Below are positions 1-12,021 of a stretch of DNA of 64,000 nt, one piece after another. The DNA lies in the NCBI RefSeq assembly GCF_963422355.1, contig NC_085093.1:2187051-2251050 (forward strand), in the 5' to 3' direction. Made by a program: the position numbers and the translations under genes. The stretch is from Corticium candelabrum. Its lineage: Eukaryota > Porifera > Homoscleromorpha > Homosclerophorida > Plakinidae. How positions within the stretch are numbered: the stretch's first letter is position 1; the number at the start of each line of letters is the position of its first letter. The notes below the pieces were generated by a model. The model saw only the letters and a list, made by a program, of their open reading frames with translations, was not told where the DNA came from and made no database searches.

Positions 1-296
1 CTTCTCTTGACTCAGGATTATAAATGAGTACCTGGTCATTGACTCGGGTGGACATGACTGCTGGCTTGGCAGTAACATCATGCAGCAGACGGGTACGTGA
101 GGGCCTTGGTGTCCAATCCCAAAGCTGCGCCATAGTGCCTCTGGCCAAGCTCCAGATAGATTGTAGCGCTGGCCCTAAGCCTCCACGTAGCACATGGAGG
201 CCTGTCTCTAGAGGCAGGGGGGCTATCTCCACAACTAACCTTAGGGTTGACATCATTCATGAATGACGTGGAGGGCTTGACAATTGTCCATTTGTC

Positions 297-298
<2 letters not shown>

Positions 299-389
<91 letters not shown>
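299..389. repeat. (TG)n microsatellite
   Basis: Uninterrupted TG dinucleotide run of about 90 bp just upstream of the first recognisable exon of the leftmost gene. Open frames across it (poly Cys-Val or Thr-His) are artefacts. Confidence 0.97.
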
Positions 390-390
<1 letters not shown>

Positions 391-455
391 AGCAGCAGCA
401 TTGACTTGGTGAATATATATATGTACACATACGTGTATAAGTGTGACATATTTAG

Positions 456-1848
456 GAATGAAAAACCTTATGCACTGGCTGTCATGGTCAGCATAGATGA
501 AGGTGGAACTCCTACTGTTTGTCACCATTCTCAAAATGCTTATGACTGTGGACTCCTAAACAAATCATGGTTTGAACTCACCAACAAATACACTCTGACA
601 TACATATACTGTATTTCTAAACTTTCCCTTTGTATTTTGAATGCAGTGTTTCTGCTTCGACGTTTGATATGAAATCTAGTAATTGGAGAGCACAGAGTTG
701 CTCAAGAGGTTGTTGGATTGTGTGTGTCCAGGTATTTTTGCTGTACCTTCAACCTCGATTGTCTACTGTTGGGTTAATTAACTACAATTGCATTTAGATG
801 CCACACAAATTAGAGAAAGAGAATCTGCAGGGCATCTTTGAAGCTACGCAGCACTTTATAGTCAAGGCAGGCAGCAATTCTTACGAGTTTTCAAGTACAC
901 CACAGAACACGAGTTCTTCGTCAGAAACTTTGACTCTCATTTTGCCACTGCTGCGAGTTTCTGACTGCTTGGTGCAGCATGAAGAAGTACTCTGTGCTAT
1001 GGTAGGAGTACACTACTACTACATCATATTTATAGGATGAAATATATTAACACTTATATTTGTGTGACATATATCAGCTAAGTGCTATAGGAGATGCCAC
1101 TAAACAGATTGTGTCTCATACAAAGACTATAAGAATTGTAATAGCCCTGGGAGTGCCAACAACTGGCAGAAACAGGATTGCAGTATGTTGTGTTTGATGG
1201 TATATGAAGGGCGTAGGTACTGTTGTTGACATAAATGTACGTTGTGTTTCAGTTGTTTGCTGAAATTGATGCTGGCAGAATTCACGTAGGGAGAGTTTTG
1301 GTAATCCCTATAACCAGATATTTTTCAGTAATTGTCTTCTCTCTTTGTTTGTTGATCCATGCTAGGATCTAGATCTATTTGCCTTTTAGTCTTTCTTGTG
1401 TTGCATGTCTTCTGTCTTGCCTTGTCTGCATGTGTTTCTGGGTGTTCGAGTGTTGTTTTGTCTATATATCTGTCATTGAAGAGTAGCCGTGTGTTGCTGT
1501 TATAATGAAGCCACAATGTTTGTAGAATCGATCTCTTCATGGTCAAATGGAATTCACGTGCATTTCCCCAGCTTGTTCATATTCTCAACAAAGCTGTGAT
1601 GAACGGCGCTGGCTTTGCCGGAAACTGTACACAGACATCAAAGGATCTTTCAGAGACCTCAGGTATATATACACAACATACTGATTGCTATTTCAAAAAC
1701 TGAAACAATAGAATTCAAATTCATTGACATATATCGATGACTTGCTGCAGGAAACAAATGGGTTATCCTGACGATTGTAAAGAAACGAGATCATTGCTTG
1801 AAGCCAATATCACTGACGGATCCAGTTTTATCTTCAATCCTTTCATAA
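456..1848 (+). CDS. 3' part of an unrecognised multi-exon host gene
   Basis: Seven exons fit one continuous reading frame: 456-569, 647-731, 798-1001, 1078-1182, 1253-1300, 1572-1662 and 1751-1848, ending in TAA. Every junction has an AG acceptor and GT donor and the phases agree across all six introns, which is the main support. The product segment is about 250 residues, rich in Val, Leu and Ile, with scattered cysteines. It contains stretches such as LILPLLRVSDCLVQHEEV and TIRIVIALGVPTTGRNRIA and ends near LTDPVLSSILS. There is no obvious transmembrane segment or catalytic motif, and I do not recognise the family. The first listed exon lies right after the TG repeat, so the 5' part is either further left, beyond the window, or in exons I cannot see. 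The splice junction at 569 is the weakest. Confidence 0.55.
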
Positions 1849-3375
1849 AAGCTGATTGACTTTTTACAGTGGACAGTTTAATAAGCATTTTGAACAAGTA
1901 ACGATTTGTTCTAGCTACAGCATTTTTGCATTTGTCAGTATGTACTGTGTACCATCTGGTCAATATGTGCACTCATTGTTGTGTCAACTGATTCAACTTT
2001 CAATAGCAAAAAAATTCAAGTTAACTAAGGGTATCTCTGAGTTGAATACGTGGTTCCTAAGGAAAAATACCTGCTGATGTATCCTATACCCACTGCATGC
2101 ATCGAAGACAACTCTACTAGAACCTACTCAACGTATTCTTGCTAAACGGCAGCACAACAAACAAGAGCTGTAGAGACTGCTTTCTGCACGTGATGGAAGA
2201 AGATAAGAAAGCACTCGTGCTTTCTTCTCTCCTCCCATCACGGAGTGCTTCTTCTCTCCTCCCATCACGTGCAGAAAGCAGTCTGGAGTACCGAGGCTCA
2301 GCAAACCGGTCACTGCCAGTTGAAGGTTTTTTTTAGTGCAACCTCGACCTTTGCAATGGGAATATCTAATAACGAATGTGATGATAGAAAGTTTGCAAGT
2401 CTGCAAGTTTCGACCTCCGCCCTAGACTCCGCCCTAGACTCCGCCCCATGTGCATACACCAGAGGACTTACTGCGCATCATTATCTTGTTGCAAATTATG
2501 CATTGAAACGCCCGGTGTAATTTGATCGTCTGTACGGACGTCATGATCTTGCCTACTCACTCCAAGACACACAATGAACCGGCAAGCGATTTCCAAAAAT
2601 TTTAGGCTCTCAGAGACAGTTACCTATCATTTTCACTGATTCATGTCCAAATTTGAGACTCTCCCAGGTTTCCCCCGTCCTTTAATCAACTTGATTCGGC
2701 ACCATTCGAGGCGTCATATTTCTATACCGGTTCTTTTCGGACACTTAGAAGACGGAAGTGAATTCAATCTAATGAACCTGTGGGCCATAAATGATGTGTG
2801 TGGTTCGATCTACGTTAGTCGACCTCCATCCTGACGTCAGACCGAGTCGTTTCGCACAGCCGCCTTGCCTTCATTCTTTCCCAGACGGCGGAACGAGCAC
2901 CAGTGGTTCACTTGTCGTGCAGTCTGCGTCGATCAGCGGATACGTCTAGCGGGTCGAAGTCGCGATGACATCCTGTCTCACTTGCGGAAACCTACAGTAA
3001 GCAGAAACGGCGCGGAAAGGGAAAGGGCAACGCCTATAACGGATTCTACACACGTCCTACGCATCCACTGCGGTTAGCTAATTAGGCAACATCACGTGAC
3101 CATTGTCATTCGAATGTGGCAAGTAAGTTGAAGGCTACACGAGTTCGAACTACGCAGTGTTGGACGTCGTCAATGCGACACGTAGAGTACAACCTCGAAG
3201 CAACGTTGCAGGTGTATTGTAAATTTTTGGGCGATGACGTAAACGACGTATTCTGCTGACGGGATTTCCCCAGGGGTGTGGTATCAATAGTACAATTGTC
3301 GACAACTATTTACAGTACGCCGCTTAGTATTTAAACAATCGAAGCTCGAAAAATTGCATTTAAAACCGATTTGTC
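1849..3375. other. intergenic, 1.5 kb
   Basis: Holds a strong hairpin repeat (2174-2284) and a short direct repeat of a CTCCGCCCTAGA unit near 2415-2447. The open frame at 2643-2834 has no family resemblance and no clear splice context. I see no gene here. The last few hundred bases should contain the promoter of gene A; an AT-rich GTATTTAAAC lies near 3327. Confidence 0.6.
2174..2284. repeat. hairpin-forming inverted repeat
   Basis: The arms at 2174-2196 and 2262-2284 are exact reverse complements over 23 bp (arm begins AGACTGCTTTCTGCACG). The loop itself has further short copies of the arm end (CTCCTCCCATCACG twice), so the element can fold in more than one way. It may be a small MITE or a recently formed palindrome. 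Confidence 0.85.
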
Positions 3376-4611
3376 ATGGAGTTGATTGCAACTGTTCACA
3401 GGATTGTGCTCTTGATGCAGCTGGCCATGTTTGCAACTGTTTCAGGTGGTGAAGGTGAAGGACGAGGTACCAGGCCTTTGTTCTGTTCTGTAGAAATTAA
3501 GCTGAATGGCAGTCTAGATGCATGCGGACGGTTGAGTTGAAACTTTCATTCTTTGCTTACAGCCACCAATTGCGACTTGTTGAGTTCTCCAGAGTTTGGT
3601 AATGTGGATTATTACGTGGATGAAGGAGGAGAGCAGAAGGCCACGTTCACTTGCACGGATGGCTACACGATTATTGGTGCGTCACACCTCGTCTGTTTGG
3701 GTGACCGGTGGAGCAGCAATGCACCCATATGCTACTTGGGTATGATCAACGTCGAGTTAATTGTCTGTCTTGAAATACCCAACTTTGATTTGTGGGTCTG
3801 TAGGTGTCTTCGATGATTCGAAGGATGCTTCTTTGTGTCATTTGGACTCATCGGTTGGTTGTAAGTATGTCAACGATGCTAGAAATCCTGTCATGTGGAC
3901 GGCCAAGAAGGATGTCGAGGAAGATGGCTCGATAAGGTCGGCTGCTGAGAGACTGCCAGTTGCTCTCCTACGATGCGAACCACAATTTTGTCCAAAAGAA
4001 ACATCCACAAGGAGACGTCGAAGAGCTCCACAAGACAAAACTGTGCCGGATCATCAAAAGCACAGAATACAGAGACATGAAATTACCCATGTTGACAGGG
4101 TCAAATCAACTCACTTAGTACTCAACATACCAAGACTCACTCGACGATCTGCCCCAGTTTTTACTGCCCTGAGAAGTTTTGTTGAACTGGGAAAGTTTAT
4201 CAAGACAACAATGAATAACTTTTTGAAGTTCTCCGTGACCGGTGCTCAAGGTGCACTCTATCAGGAATTGTACATAGTAGCTCACTGTCTTCCAGACCCT
4301 CCTGGGCACCTAGACCACTTCAGCTCCAATGGATATGACACAATCAAAATGGTATTATCTGGAGCCAGTCAGACGAAATGTCTGCAGCTGAAAGACAGAG
4401 TTAGACGTTGCAATGAGTTCTCGATTCGGTTTTCTGTCTACATCCAGCACCATATCTCGCAGAAAATTCAGGTCACCCTTACACCCCACAGCACCTACCC
4501 TTCACTGACGACAGCATTGTGTACAGGTAAGAATTAAGGCTCTAGAGGTGATATTGGTGATTCTGAAAGAAACCTGTTTTCGCTGTAGGTAGAGATCTTA
4601 TCAATCCCTGA
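3376..4611 (+). CDS. gene A: secreted one-sushi protein with HCLPDPPG module
   Basis: Four exons: 3376-3466, 3563-3739, 3804-4526 and 4589-4611, giving 337 residues with all introns in phase 1. Exon 1 encodes a signal peptide (hydrophobic run ending near residue 23). Exon 2 is exactly one sushi/CCP domain, residues about 32-88, with four Cys and the usual GY, W and P near the end. Exon 3 encodes the family module: paired cysteines near its start (LCHLDS, GCKYV), a basic linker (a run of five Arg, then TRRS), the HCLPDPPG signature at about 250-257 and a CLQLKDRV motif. The last exon adds only GRDLINP and a stop. It is the most diverged one-sushi member of a seven-gene tandem array. A secreted, extracellular location is inferred from the signal peptide and cysteines. 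The specific function is unknown. Confidence 0.85.
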
Positions 4612-5988
4612 TTGTCTGCACAGTCTGTGTAGAATGTGGTGAAACTTCTTACACAAATAGCACAACAAATTGATGTTAGTTGGCAATAGTTGACATTTCA
4701 ACTTTGAACTTACTTGTACCTAAGAGAGTAATGGTCATGGTCATGTGAGCTGAAAAATTGTATATGCATCTAATATATTTATAAGTTTAATACCTAATGT
4801 GTGCACTTTTAAACAAATTGTGGCAATCAATAATCATTTACCACATGTAGCTGCCTTACCAGCACAGCTGTTTCCTCCAAGTCCAATTAGTACATGTAAT
4901 GCATTACTGTATAAACATGTATGCACATGCTCTACTACCTAAACTTCAAGAATAGGCGTAAGAAATCGGTCATGCCCAGCAAGTGCCCTATGCAAAAATC
5001 TTACAGGGGATGTTCCGGCACCCCTGTGGCTCCTAGGACACTGCAAAGCAGTAGTGCAATCTTTACTTTACTGTATATATTCATTATCTAATTATAAGTG
5101 TGACACGTCCAGCCCATCCCCTTTTCTATTTTTGGTAAGCAAAAAATATAGAAAAGGGGAGGGGATGGCTACGTTATTGAGTACGTATTTGTGTTTGATT
5201 CAACAAAAGTCAAGCTTTAAAACTTTGTCAAGCTGATAATAACCTCTAATAATGTTAATAATTCATTAAGGTTCCTTTTTGTCAAGAACGGCAATATTTA
5301 GCCTGAAGCCACAACTTGCCCCATCACTGTGAAAAGTAACGCACTAAAATTAATAGTCTTGCGTTGTCTCACGTAGTCTCTATCTATTCGCGCCAAAGTG
5401 ATACTTCCGTTATCCTTCCGTCATCTAGTACGCCAGAAGTAGGTGGGCTAGGCCAACGTTCTCTCTCTTGGTTAGACAAGAGTAGAGAAACAAAGCTGTT
5501 GTAACGACTTAACAAAACGACGAACTGAAAGGAAGAAAACATCTCCAGCATCAAATGAAAAGTTGGGCGTGTAAGGTGTCACAACACCACACCCATGACG
5601 ATAAATTGTACAGTACACTAGGCGGATACGGATAACTGTCACAGCTAGATACCTATCCATACGTAAATAATTTGTGTGAAAACATGCTATGTGAAAGGGC
5701 AACATATTCATGTATTTGACCATTCTAAAGTGAGAGGACATGACGCCACACCTAGGAGATATCCTAGCTGTTGTGTTGACACGGTAGCTATATCAAGGTG
5801 TGCAGGCGAAATTCCATCAGTCCGACGCTTGAGAGCTTGCAGCCGAGTCAGCGAGTCTAGAGTAAGAAATTTCAGCTCTCACACAGTGTTGTGCATGTCG
5901 ACAGACCAACGTGTGTCACTAGAATGACGTAGATCGACGTGAGACATCCTTTTCCATATTCTGCTCAAGCTTTCTTTTTGTTCTAGAG
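4612..5988. other. intergenic between genes A and B
   Basis: AT-rich spacer of 1.4 kb with no convincing exon. It contains one imperfect hairpin (5114-5167), whose arms read CCATCCCCTTTTCTAT and its complement with a few extra bases. The region just left of 5989 should hold the gene B promoter, but I see no clear TATA element. Confidence 0.6.
5114..5167. repeat. imperfect hairpin
   Basis: Arms 5114-5129 and about 5148-5167 pair with a small bulge on the right side, over a loop of roughly 18 bp. Confidence 0.7.
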
Positions 5989-6660
5989 ATGGCTCTTTCA
6001 AAAGGTCTGCAACTGTTGTTCGCGGTCGCATTCCTGCTCTGCTCAATGACCAACTTGCCAGTGCGTGGATGGTTCTGGAGAGCGAAACTCAAACATTTTC
6101 GTAAGCTCCCACTCTCTTGAAACTAGCCATCTGATGTGCTAATTGTGGACTGATTTCTGGCCTAGCATGTCACGTTCCTGTACCTCCTGCACCTCTCTAT
6201 GGTGCTGTCCACAAGACTAGTCACACAAAAGGACTGTTTGTGTACACAATGGTGGTTGGTCTCCTTGTTGATTCTAGGCACCCATGTTGATAAATGTTTC
6301 TAGTATTGGTATGTCCTATATACAGACGTACACCTGTTTCAATGGATATAAGCTGGTTGGAAGTAGCAGGAGAACTTGTTTATATAGGTGGCTGGGCACG
6401 GACCCTGTTTGCCAGTTGGGTAAGCAAGCAGTATGTCTACCCTCTTAATTTGTTTGTGTGTTCTGCATGTGATAGAGAATGGTGACTGCCACTAGACCAG
6501 CAGCACTCAGTGTGTTGAGCATGCTACCGTATTATATTGACTGACTATTCATCAGATGTGGTAGAAAGTGCAACAGGACACATTCCACAAGTTAGCCTGA
6601 TTTCTATATGTAAAGGTTTAGTTAATTAAATAAACAGTGGGGTGCAGATGCACATCACAG

Positions 6661-6729
<69 letters not shown>

Positions 6730-7853
6730 GCGTGCGTGCGTGCGTGAAGAGACCTATCTATGCCCTTGGAGTGACTCTAAGTATGAAAGTATAGATAGCT
6801 TAAAAAGCCATTGTTGCCCACTTTTTTTTGTATCTACGCGATGTCTAGACTCTGAAAGAAAATACCGAAAGTAAGACAACATCTATTCATCATTTTACGA
6901 TCTGTTCATGACCATTGCAGTAGCTATCATTGGAACCCCGTACTATACACATGACAAACCCTTTTCTTGTTTCTGCAGCTGTGTTTGACTCTGTCATGGG
7001 GACGTGCGATTTTAGCTACAGCAACAATTGTGTATACGTCAACAGTGCTGACAATGAGTTCTCGTGGATCCAAGAGACAATAACTACCACAGTAAACAAC
7101 TTCACAACCGGACAAGACACTGCCCTTGATATACCAGGGCATAAATCTCTTAGTTTCCCAAAGAACGCTGATTTTGTAGTGGATCTAGGGACAACAAAGT
7201 CAGTAGATGTTTTCAAATCGACTTTAATCACAGTGCCACTGCAGCTTGGATCCAACGCTGGTAGCACAAAAAGACGAAGTCTGGTAGTTTCCAGTCCCAT
7301 TTTAAGGCACCAAGTACATCAACTCAGCAGAAGAAGTGGTAACGCGAAGACAACCAAGACAACCATTATAGTTCTGTCTCCTACTCGAGTTGTGTCTAAC
7401 CAGTTGTTTGAAGTTGGAGCGTTTATCAAGCACAGCAGCAATAACTACATCAAGTTCACATTTACAGCCAGCCAAGGTCTGGGTTATGTCCTCGTCGTTT
7501 ATGCACACTGCCTCCCTGACCCACCAGGACACCTGGACCAAGTTGGGAGCATAGATCCTGTAGGACAGCACAAAACCTTCACGATTTCTGCATTGTCATC
7601 TAGTGGAAGTCACACTGTCTGTCTCAACCTGAGGGACTCTGTAAGCTGCCACAATTTTGCTATGCGATTCAGCGCCAGTATTCTCCATCTTAAAACTCAG
7701 TCAGCTCGTATGACCTTTACACCAAAAGGAGTATACTACAGCGCTGCAGAAGCAGGATGTCGAGGTATTAATTACTAAATCTGACAAAAGCTAGTGTTCA
7801 TGTTAATCTATTGGTATGTTACTTTCTTTCTAGATGTAGCCAATGAGACATAG
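5989..7853 (+). CDS. gene B: secreted one-sushi protein with HCLPDPPG module
   Basis: Five exons: 5989-6100, 6166-6251, 6326-6419, 6979-7764 and 7834-7853, giving 365 residues. Exon 1 is a signal peptide followed by GWFW. The single sushi domain (residues about 38-97) is split by a phase-0 intron just before its second cysteine, the same split as in genes C and D and not present in A. Exon 4 is the family module: CDFSYSNNCVYVN at its start, basic sites KRRS and SRRS, a [11 protein letters not shown] segment, HCLPDPPG at about 274-281, CLNLRDSV and TPKGVYYS. The last exon is 20 bp and encodes only the tail DVANET. A long TG repeat lies in the intron before exon 4. The ATG follows directly on a short AT-poor leader and starts a typical signal sequence, so the start is well supported. 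Confidence 0.9.
6664..6744. repeat. (TG)n microsatellite in gene B intron 3
   Basis: TG run passing into a TGCG variant at its right end. Confidence 0.95.
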
Positions 7854-8262
7854 AAGTATTCAGCATCATACAGACAGACAGTATAGTGTGCTGAGTGTGA
7901 TGCTACACGTCTAGAATATGAATAAGATGCATAGAGCTAGTTGTTAGTCTGTGAAGTTTCATAATTAGTCTGACACACAGAGTTTGGTAGCTAGTTTCCT
8001 TCCTTTTTTCTGGTAAAGTTTACATAATTTGTTTGTGGCAGATAAAACTGATTGTATTTTAATTAAGCACTTTTTAATAACTTCTATATACCACCAGCCT
8101 TACCCACCCACAGTTTTGTATATCTCAGTGATTTTCCTACAATACATTTGATGCGTCCTGGGACGCATTTGAGGAGGTTGGGACGCAGATTTCAGACATG
8201 GGGCGCATCCTATTAAGTGCATTCTTGTCTACTAAAACCCATTACACCAGCAGGTTTAGACT

Positions 8263-8563
8263 ATTCCCCTTAGGGTTGAACTTTGAAATCTGCAATATTT
8301 CTGCTGCCATTTGGACCTTCCCAATGATCAAGGTATAGCAGAGCCTGGCATTTTCGTTTACTATGCTAACTAAGCCCTTCCTACAAAGGGAACAGAGGAT
8401 TCAGATTCAAGGGGTGGAGCTATGATCATTATCCAATTATCTTGTAAGACGTACAGAAAGCAACTGCAACCATTTAGGTTAAATGATGTAACATGTACAA
8501 GCTCTAATGAGCACACCTGGTGTGATCTCCATCTCATAACTCATGATCACTTCCTTAAGGGGT
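8263..8563. mobile_element. MITE-like repeat R2, copy 1 (nested in hAT)
   Basis: It has inverted ends TTCCCCTTAGGGTTGAAC and TTCCTTAAGGGG. It shares several blocks with 53170-53531 and 51438-51570, such as TAAGCCCTTCCTACAAA and TTATCCAATTATCTTGTAAG, and a block ending GAGCACACCTGGTGT. It carries no coding capacity. Confidence 0.7.
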
Positions 8564-8675
8564 AGACTGCAGGTTACTAGCAGGCGTGTTCTGTTTAGAT
8601 ACTGCTAAACTGACTTTGCGTCTAGCGCTTTGCTCCAGTAACTGTTGACAGATGTACTTGTCATACCAGTAACAA

Positions 8676-8815
8676 ATGCTGGCTGTGAAAGAGGATTCTC
8701 TTGTCAACAATCCTATTATGACAAAACTATGGAACCGTTTGTCTGAAGAGAAAATTGACTGCTTGATGATGCGCATTTTACTGGAAGGTTACTTGGACAG
8801 CACCCTGGACGCAAA
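8676..8815 (+). pseudogene. hAT transposase C-terminal fragment
   Basis: It encodes the part of a hAT dimerisation domain that normally reads like RNRLSEEKLDALMRI (here WNRLSEEKIDCLMMRI). The preceding CERGFS motif lies in another frame, so a frameshift separates the two. No N-terminal BED finger or DDE residues are visible nearby. Confidence 0.7.
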
Positions 8816-9843
8816 GTATTATAGGCACTCACTGCCACATAACATGATAAACATAATTACAAACTGTTAGTATAGACTATAGTACAAAGTATTTGCCTAT
8901 AATACTTGGACAACATCTAGGCGTAATTTGTATGACTATATTATAACATGATGAGCATAGTCACAAAGTGTTATTATTAGTATAGACCTTCGTTTGAATT
9001 TTGGTTTAATAATGAAACCTGTCTACAAGTTTGATTGATATACATACATTACAATTACATTCACCTTAGAAAACATTTACTACTGTACCACACTACCTAC
9101 TTAGGCCACGCCTCTTTAGGGGCGGGGTCAAATATGCGCAAGATGAGGACGCATGTTTGAAGGGGGTTAGGAAAATCACTGATATCTGTAATATCAGGGT
9201 AAGTTGCTTTCCTCTACTTTGCTAGGTCTGCCTGCAGTTTACGTTGAGCACATCTTGCAGGTTTGTTGAGTTTCATCAAATGCGTTACCTCACCTCACAC
9301 TCACTTCAAAGTTTCAGTCTTGATAAAGGCTCTTCATTCAATGGCATAAAAAGAAAACAGATTGGATGAAGCTTCTTTAGACAGCATAATTAAAACCATT
9401 TCATAATTCCATGGTTTGCATAGGGCATGCACAGAAATGTGGACAAGAACAAGTCTAGACTTTCGTAATTAATTAATGGAGCCTGCTGTTTTACACTAGA
9501 CTTGTATGAGTCCATGTTTACTTCAACTACCTACACATTCCACTTTTTTGTGGTCTCAGGCGTTCCTCGATTTAGAACCAAGTGAGGCTTAGCTTCCCTA
9601 GATATACTATTAGGTGTGGACAAACACTAGGATAATTAATTAGCATGCAAGTATTATTATACGTTTTGGTTTACCTGCTCTGATTGCCACATATGCATTC
9701 TAAATATGCTTTTAGCATACCTAGTAACCCTAACTAAAATCAATTCTAAGACCGAGAGATGCTGACCTCATGTGATGTCTTGATCACATGTCGATGCATA
9801 CTGCCATACACGTATACGTCATGACTTCTCTTCGACGACTAAA

Positions 9844-9930
9844 CACGATGCCATTGACACTGAAATACGATGCCATTGACACTGAAATACGATGCCATTG
9901 ACACCATTGACACTGAAACACGATGCCATC
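9844..9930. repeat. tandem minisatellite, unit about 20 bp
   Basis: About four imperfect copies of a unit containing GATGCCATTGACACTGAAA. One copy has an extra CCATTGACA block. Confidence 0.85.
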
Positions 9931-10494
9931 ACAATCAACATCAACAGACTGTCAGTGGAAAATAATTAACCAACCCTCATGATCAGACTTACACTCAAAT
10001 AAGACAGCAAAAGAAATGAGTAACGCCAGTGAGCGCTAAATTAAATTTTCGCTTTCTTGCTTGAATTGTCTGTAGTCTCACGTTCTACCTTCTTCCCCAT
10101 AGCTCTGGCGCCACGCAGAGCCGTCATCGGCGCGTGTCTTGATGAAGTGCCCGGATGATGTCCGTTTCTGACATTTCACTCTGCATCCAAATACAGCCTG
10201 TTTTGACTTAACGAAAACTGTAACCGGAAAATTGAAAAATACCACGTGCACGCATCCGATTAATTAAAATCAGTCCAAAGCCCGGATACTATTACAATTC
10301 GCTGCAGCAAAGGATTTCGTCCCGTCGTGCAGTGCTTCGGAACGCAAACAAACACATCTGATATACCACGAAAAAACTGTAGCTGGATATCGCTAGGATT
10401 GCATTTCAAGTTGCATGCAAACGGACAGAACGTCTAGCTACGGTCATGTTGTTTCCTTCTCTTTGTGGCCTTGTTCTTTCATTATACTGTAATC

Positions 10495-10495
<1 letters not shown>

Positions 10496-10563
<68 letters not shown>
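10496..10563. repeat. (TG)n microsatellite
   Basis: Uninterrupted TG run directly left of the LINE remnant. Confidence 0.95.
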
Positions 10564-10567
<4 letters not shown>

Positions 10568-10611
10568 CTTTAAGAAGCAGAATGTTGGATCCTTCTCAGA
10601 AAGCAAGATAA

Positions 10612-11085
10612 GAAGCTGAAGACTTTTCACCAACGATGCATTAGAAGTATCTTTAGCATTTCAACAGGCAACAGTGATCTGAGCACTTCACAACGGCAGA
10701 AGCGAGGACTGGAGGAGGTGGGGAGATGAGGAAACTGCATGCATCTGAGAAAGTAAAGAAAAAGATTGGAATGGTTAGGACTCCTAGCAAGGATGTCAGA
10801 CCATAGAATACAACCCTAGTTGGATGGTTGCGTCGACCCGTCCCAGATGTGGTCCAAAGAAGAGATGAAGAGATGATGAGAAAAGACGTAAAGACATTGA
10901 AGTATCAGAAAAGGAATGGTATGATGAGGCTGTGAGGTCGAGAACAGGATGGAGTACAGTGTGTGGTGATGGTTTGGAACGTTGGAGAGAGAGCATGGGT
11001 ACATGCTCCGACGGCATGCAGTCAGGGATGTGATGTGTAAGGTGGTGTGCTACAGGACCTTTAGAAGATAGAGTAATCATAGAAG
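10612..11085 (+). pseudogene. 3' tail of a LINE reverse transcriptase (remnant)
   Basis: Conceptual plus-strand pieces resemble the end of non-LTR retrotransposon ORF2 proteins. FHQRCIRSIF appears first (the family usually has FHMRCLRRIL). After a gap, VGWLRRPVPDVVQRR and MRKDVKTLK follow, and then KEWYDEAVRSRTGW in another frame. At least three frame changes and stops separate these pieces, so it is long dead. The 5' end and the catalytic core are absent. I cannot place it in a clade with confidence. Confidence 0.55.
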
Positions 11086-11323
11086 GCGAGACACAAGTGT
11101 ATGGAAGAAAGAAAGAAACCTATAAGGAACAACGTGCAGGGTGCAATTCAATGTTCAAACTGTTTCAAATGGTTCCGGAGTAAAGGAGGATTGTCGGTTC
11201 ACAGATGCTTAGATTTCTAGCAACTTGCAATGTTCCACCATCAGACTTAATTAATTGTTGCCTCTTGTAGGCAAGCGTGACCGTATTACGGTAGCTGTGT
11301 AACAGGACAGGACAAAACAGAAC

Positions 11324-11432
<109 letters not shown>

Positions 11433-12021
11433 AGCGCACTATACCATACGCGGTACTATATTCTACGCTTGCGTACTCTCTAGCTACTCTACTCCGCAGA
11501 AAGAATTTACGTGTGGCTTCTATACACACAAATCAACTTACACAAACAAACAAACAAACTGCTCAAAGGTTCAAAAACACACGCCTAGAGACATACACAC
11601 AACCACCCCTGTATATACCACTAGTTATCTTAATTAATTAACCCAAGCTCTAGAACGATGAATTTATTTCATTAACTGGCCTAGACCGGTTACACAAACC
11701 AAACGTTTCCTCCAAGTAGCGGGGAGAGATCCATAGGAATGCGTGCACTGCAAAGAGAGCGCGCATTAGATCAGAGGTCAGCATATACACACATTCTGCA
11801 CACATGGTTTCGTTACCAAGTAGACAAGCCATACCAAGGGTTCGACACGCCCAGGGAGTCGCTACAAATATCTATACGCACACAGCATTGTCCCACTAGA
11901 GTAGTCGGTCACTAACCGCTCTAGATCACACACACTGTGCAAGATCGGTGTTGACAGCAACCACCTACCTATCTAGATACCTAAAGGATCGATCGAGAGT
12001 CGTATGTATACTGTGTGGAGC

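Larger units (their letters stand above)
8126..9181. mobile_element. defective hAT-type DNA transposon
   Basis: Both ends read CAGTGATTTTCCTA in inverted orientation (8126-8139 and 9168-9181), and ATATCT-containing sequence flanks both sides as an imperfect target duplication. On the plus strand near 8670-8810 there is a remnant of a hAT transposase C-terminal dimerisation region. VTNAGCERGFS lies in one frame and, after a one-step frame change, NPIMTKLWNRLSEEKIDCLM in the next. The rest of the transposase is missing, so this is a dead internal-deletion copy. A second repeat (8263-8563) has inserted inside it. Confidence 0.8.

Noticed and set aside
300-390. Open frames encoding poly Cys-Val or poly Thr-His
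   Set aside because: They are translations of TG/CA microsatellites; the same holds at 6664, 10496, 11325, 13455, 18626, 29579, 36728, 41744, 44100, 46039 and 51644.
2643-2834. 63-codon open frame upstream of gene A
   Set aside because: No homology, signal peptide or splice context; composition not convincing.
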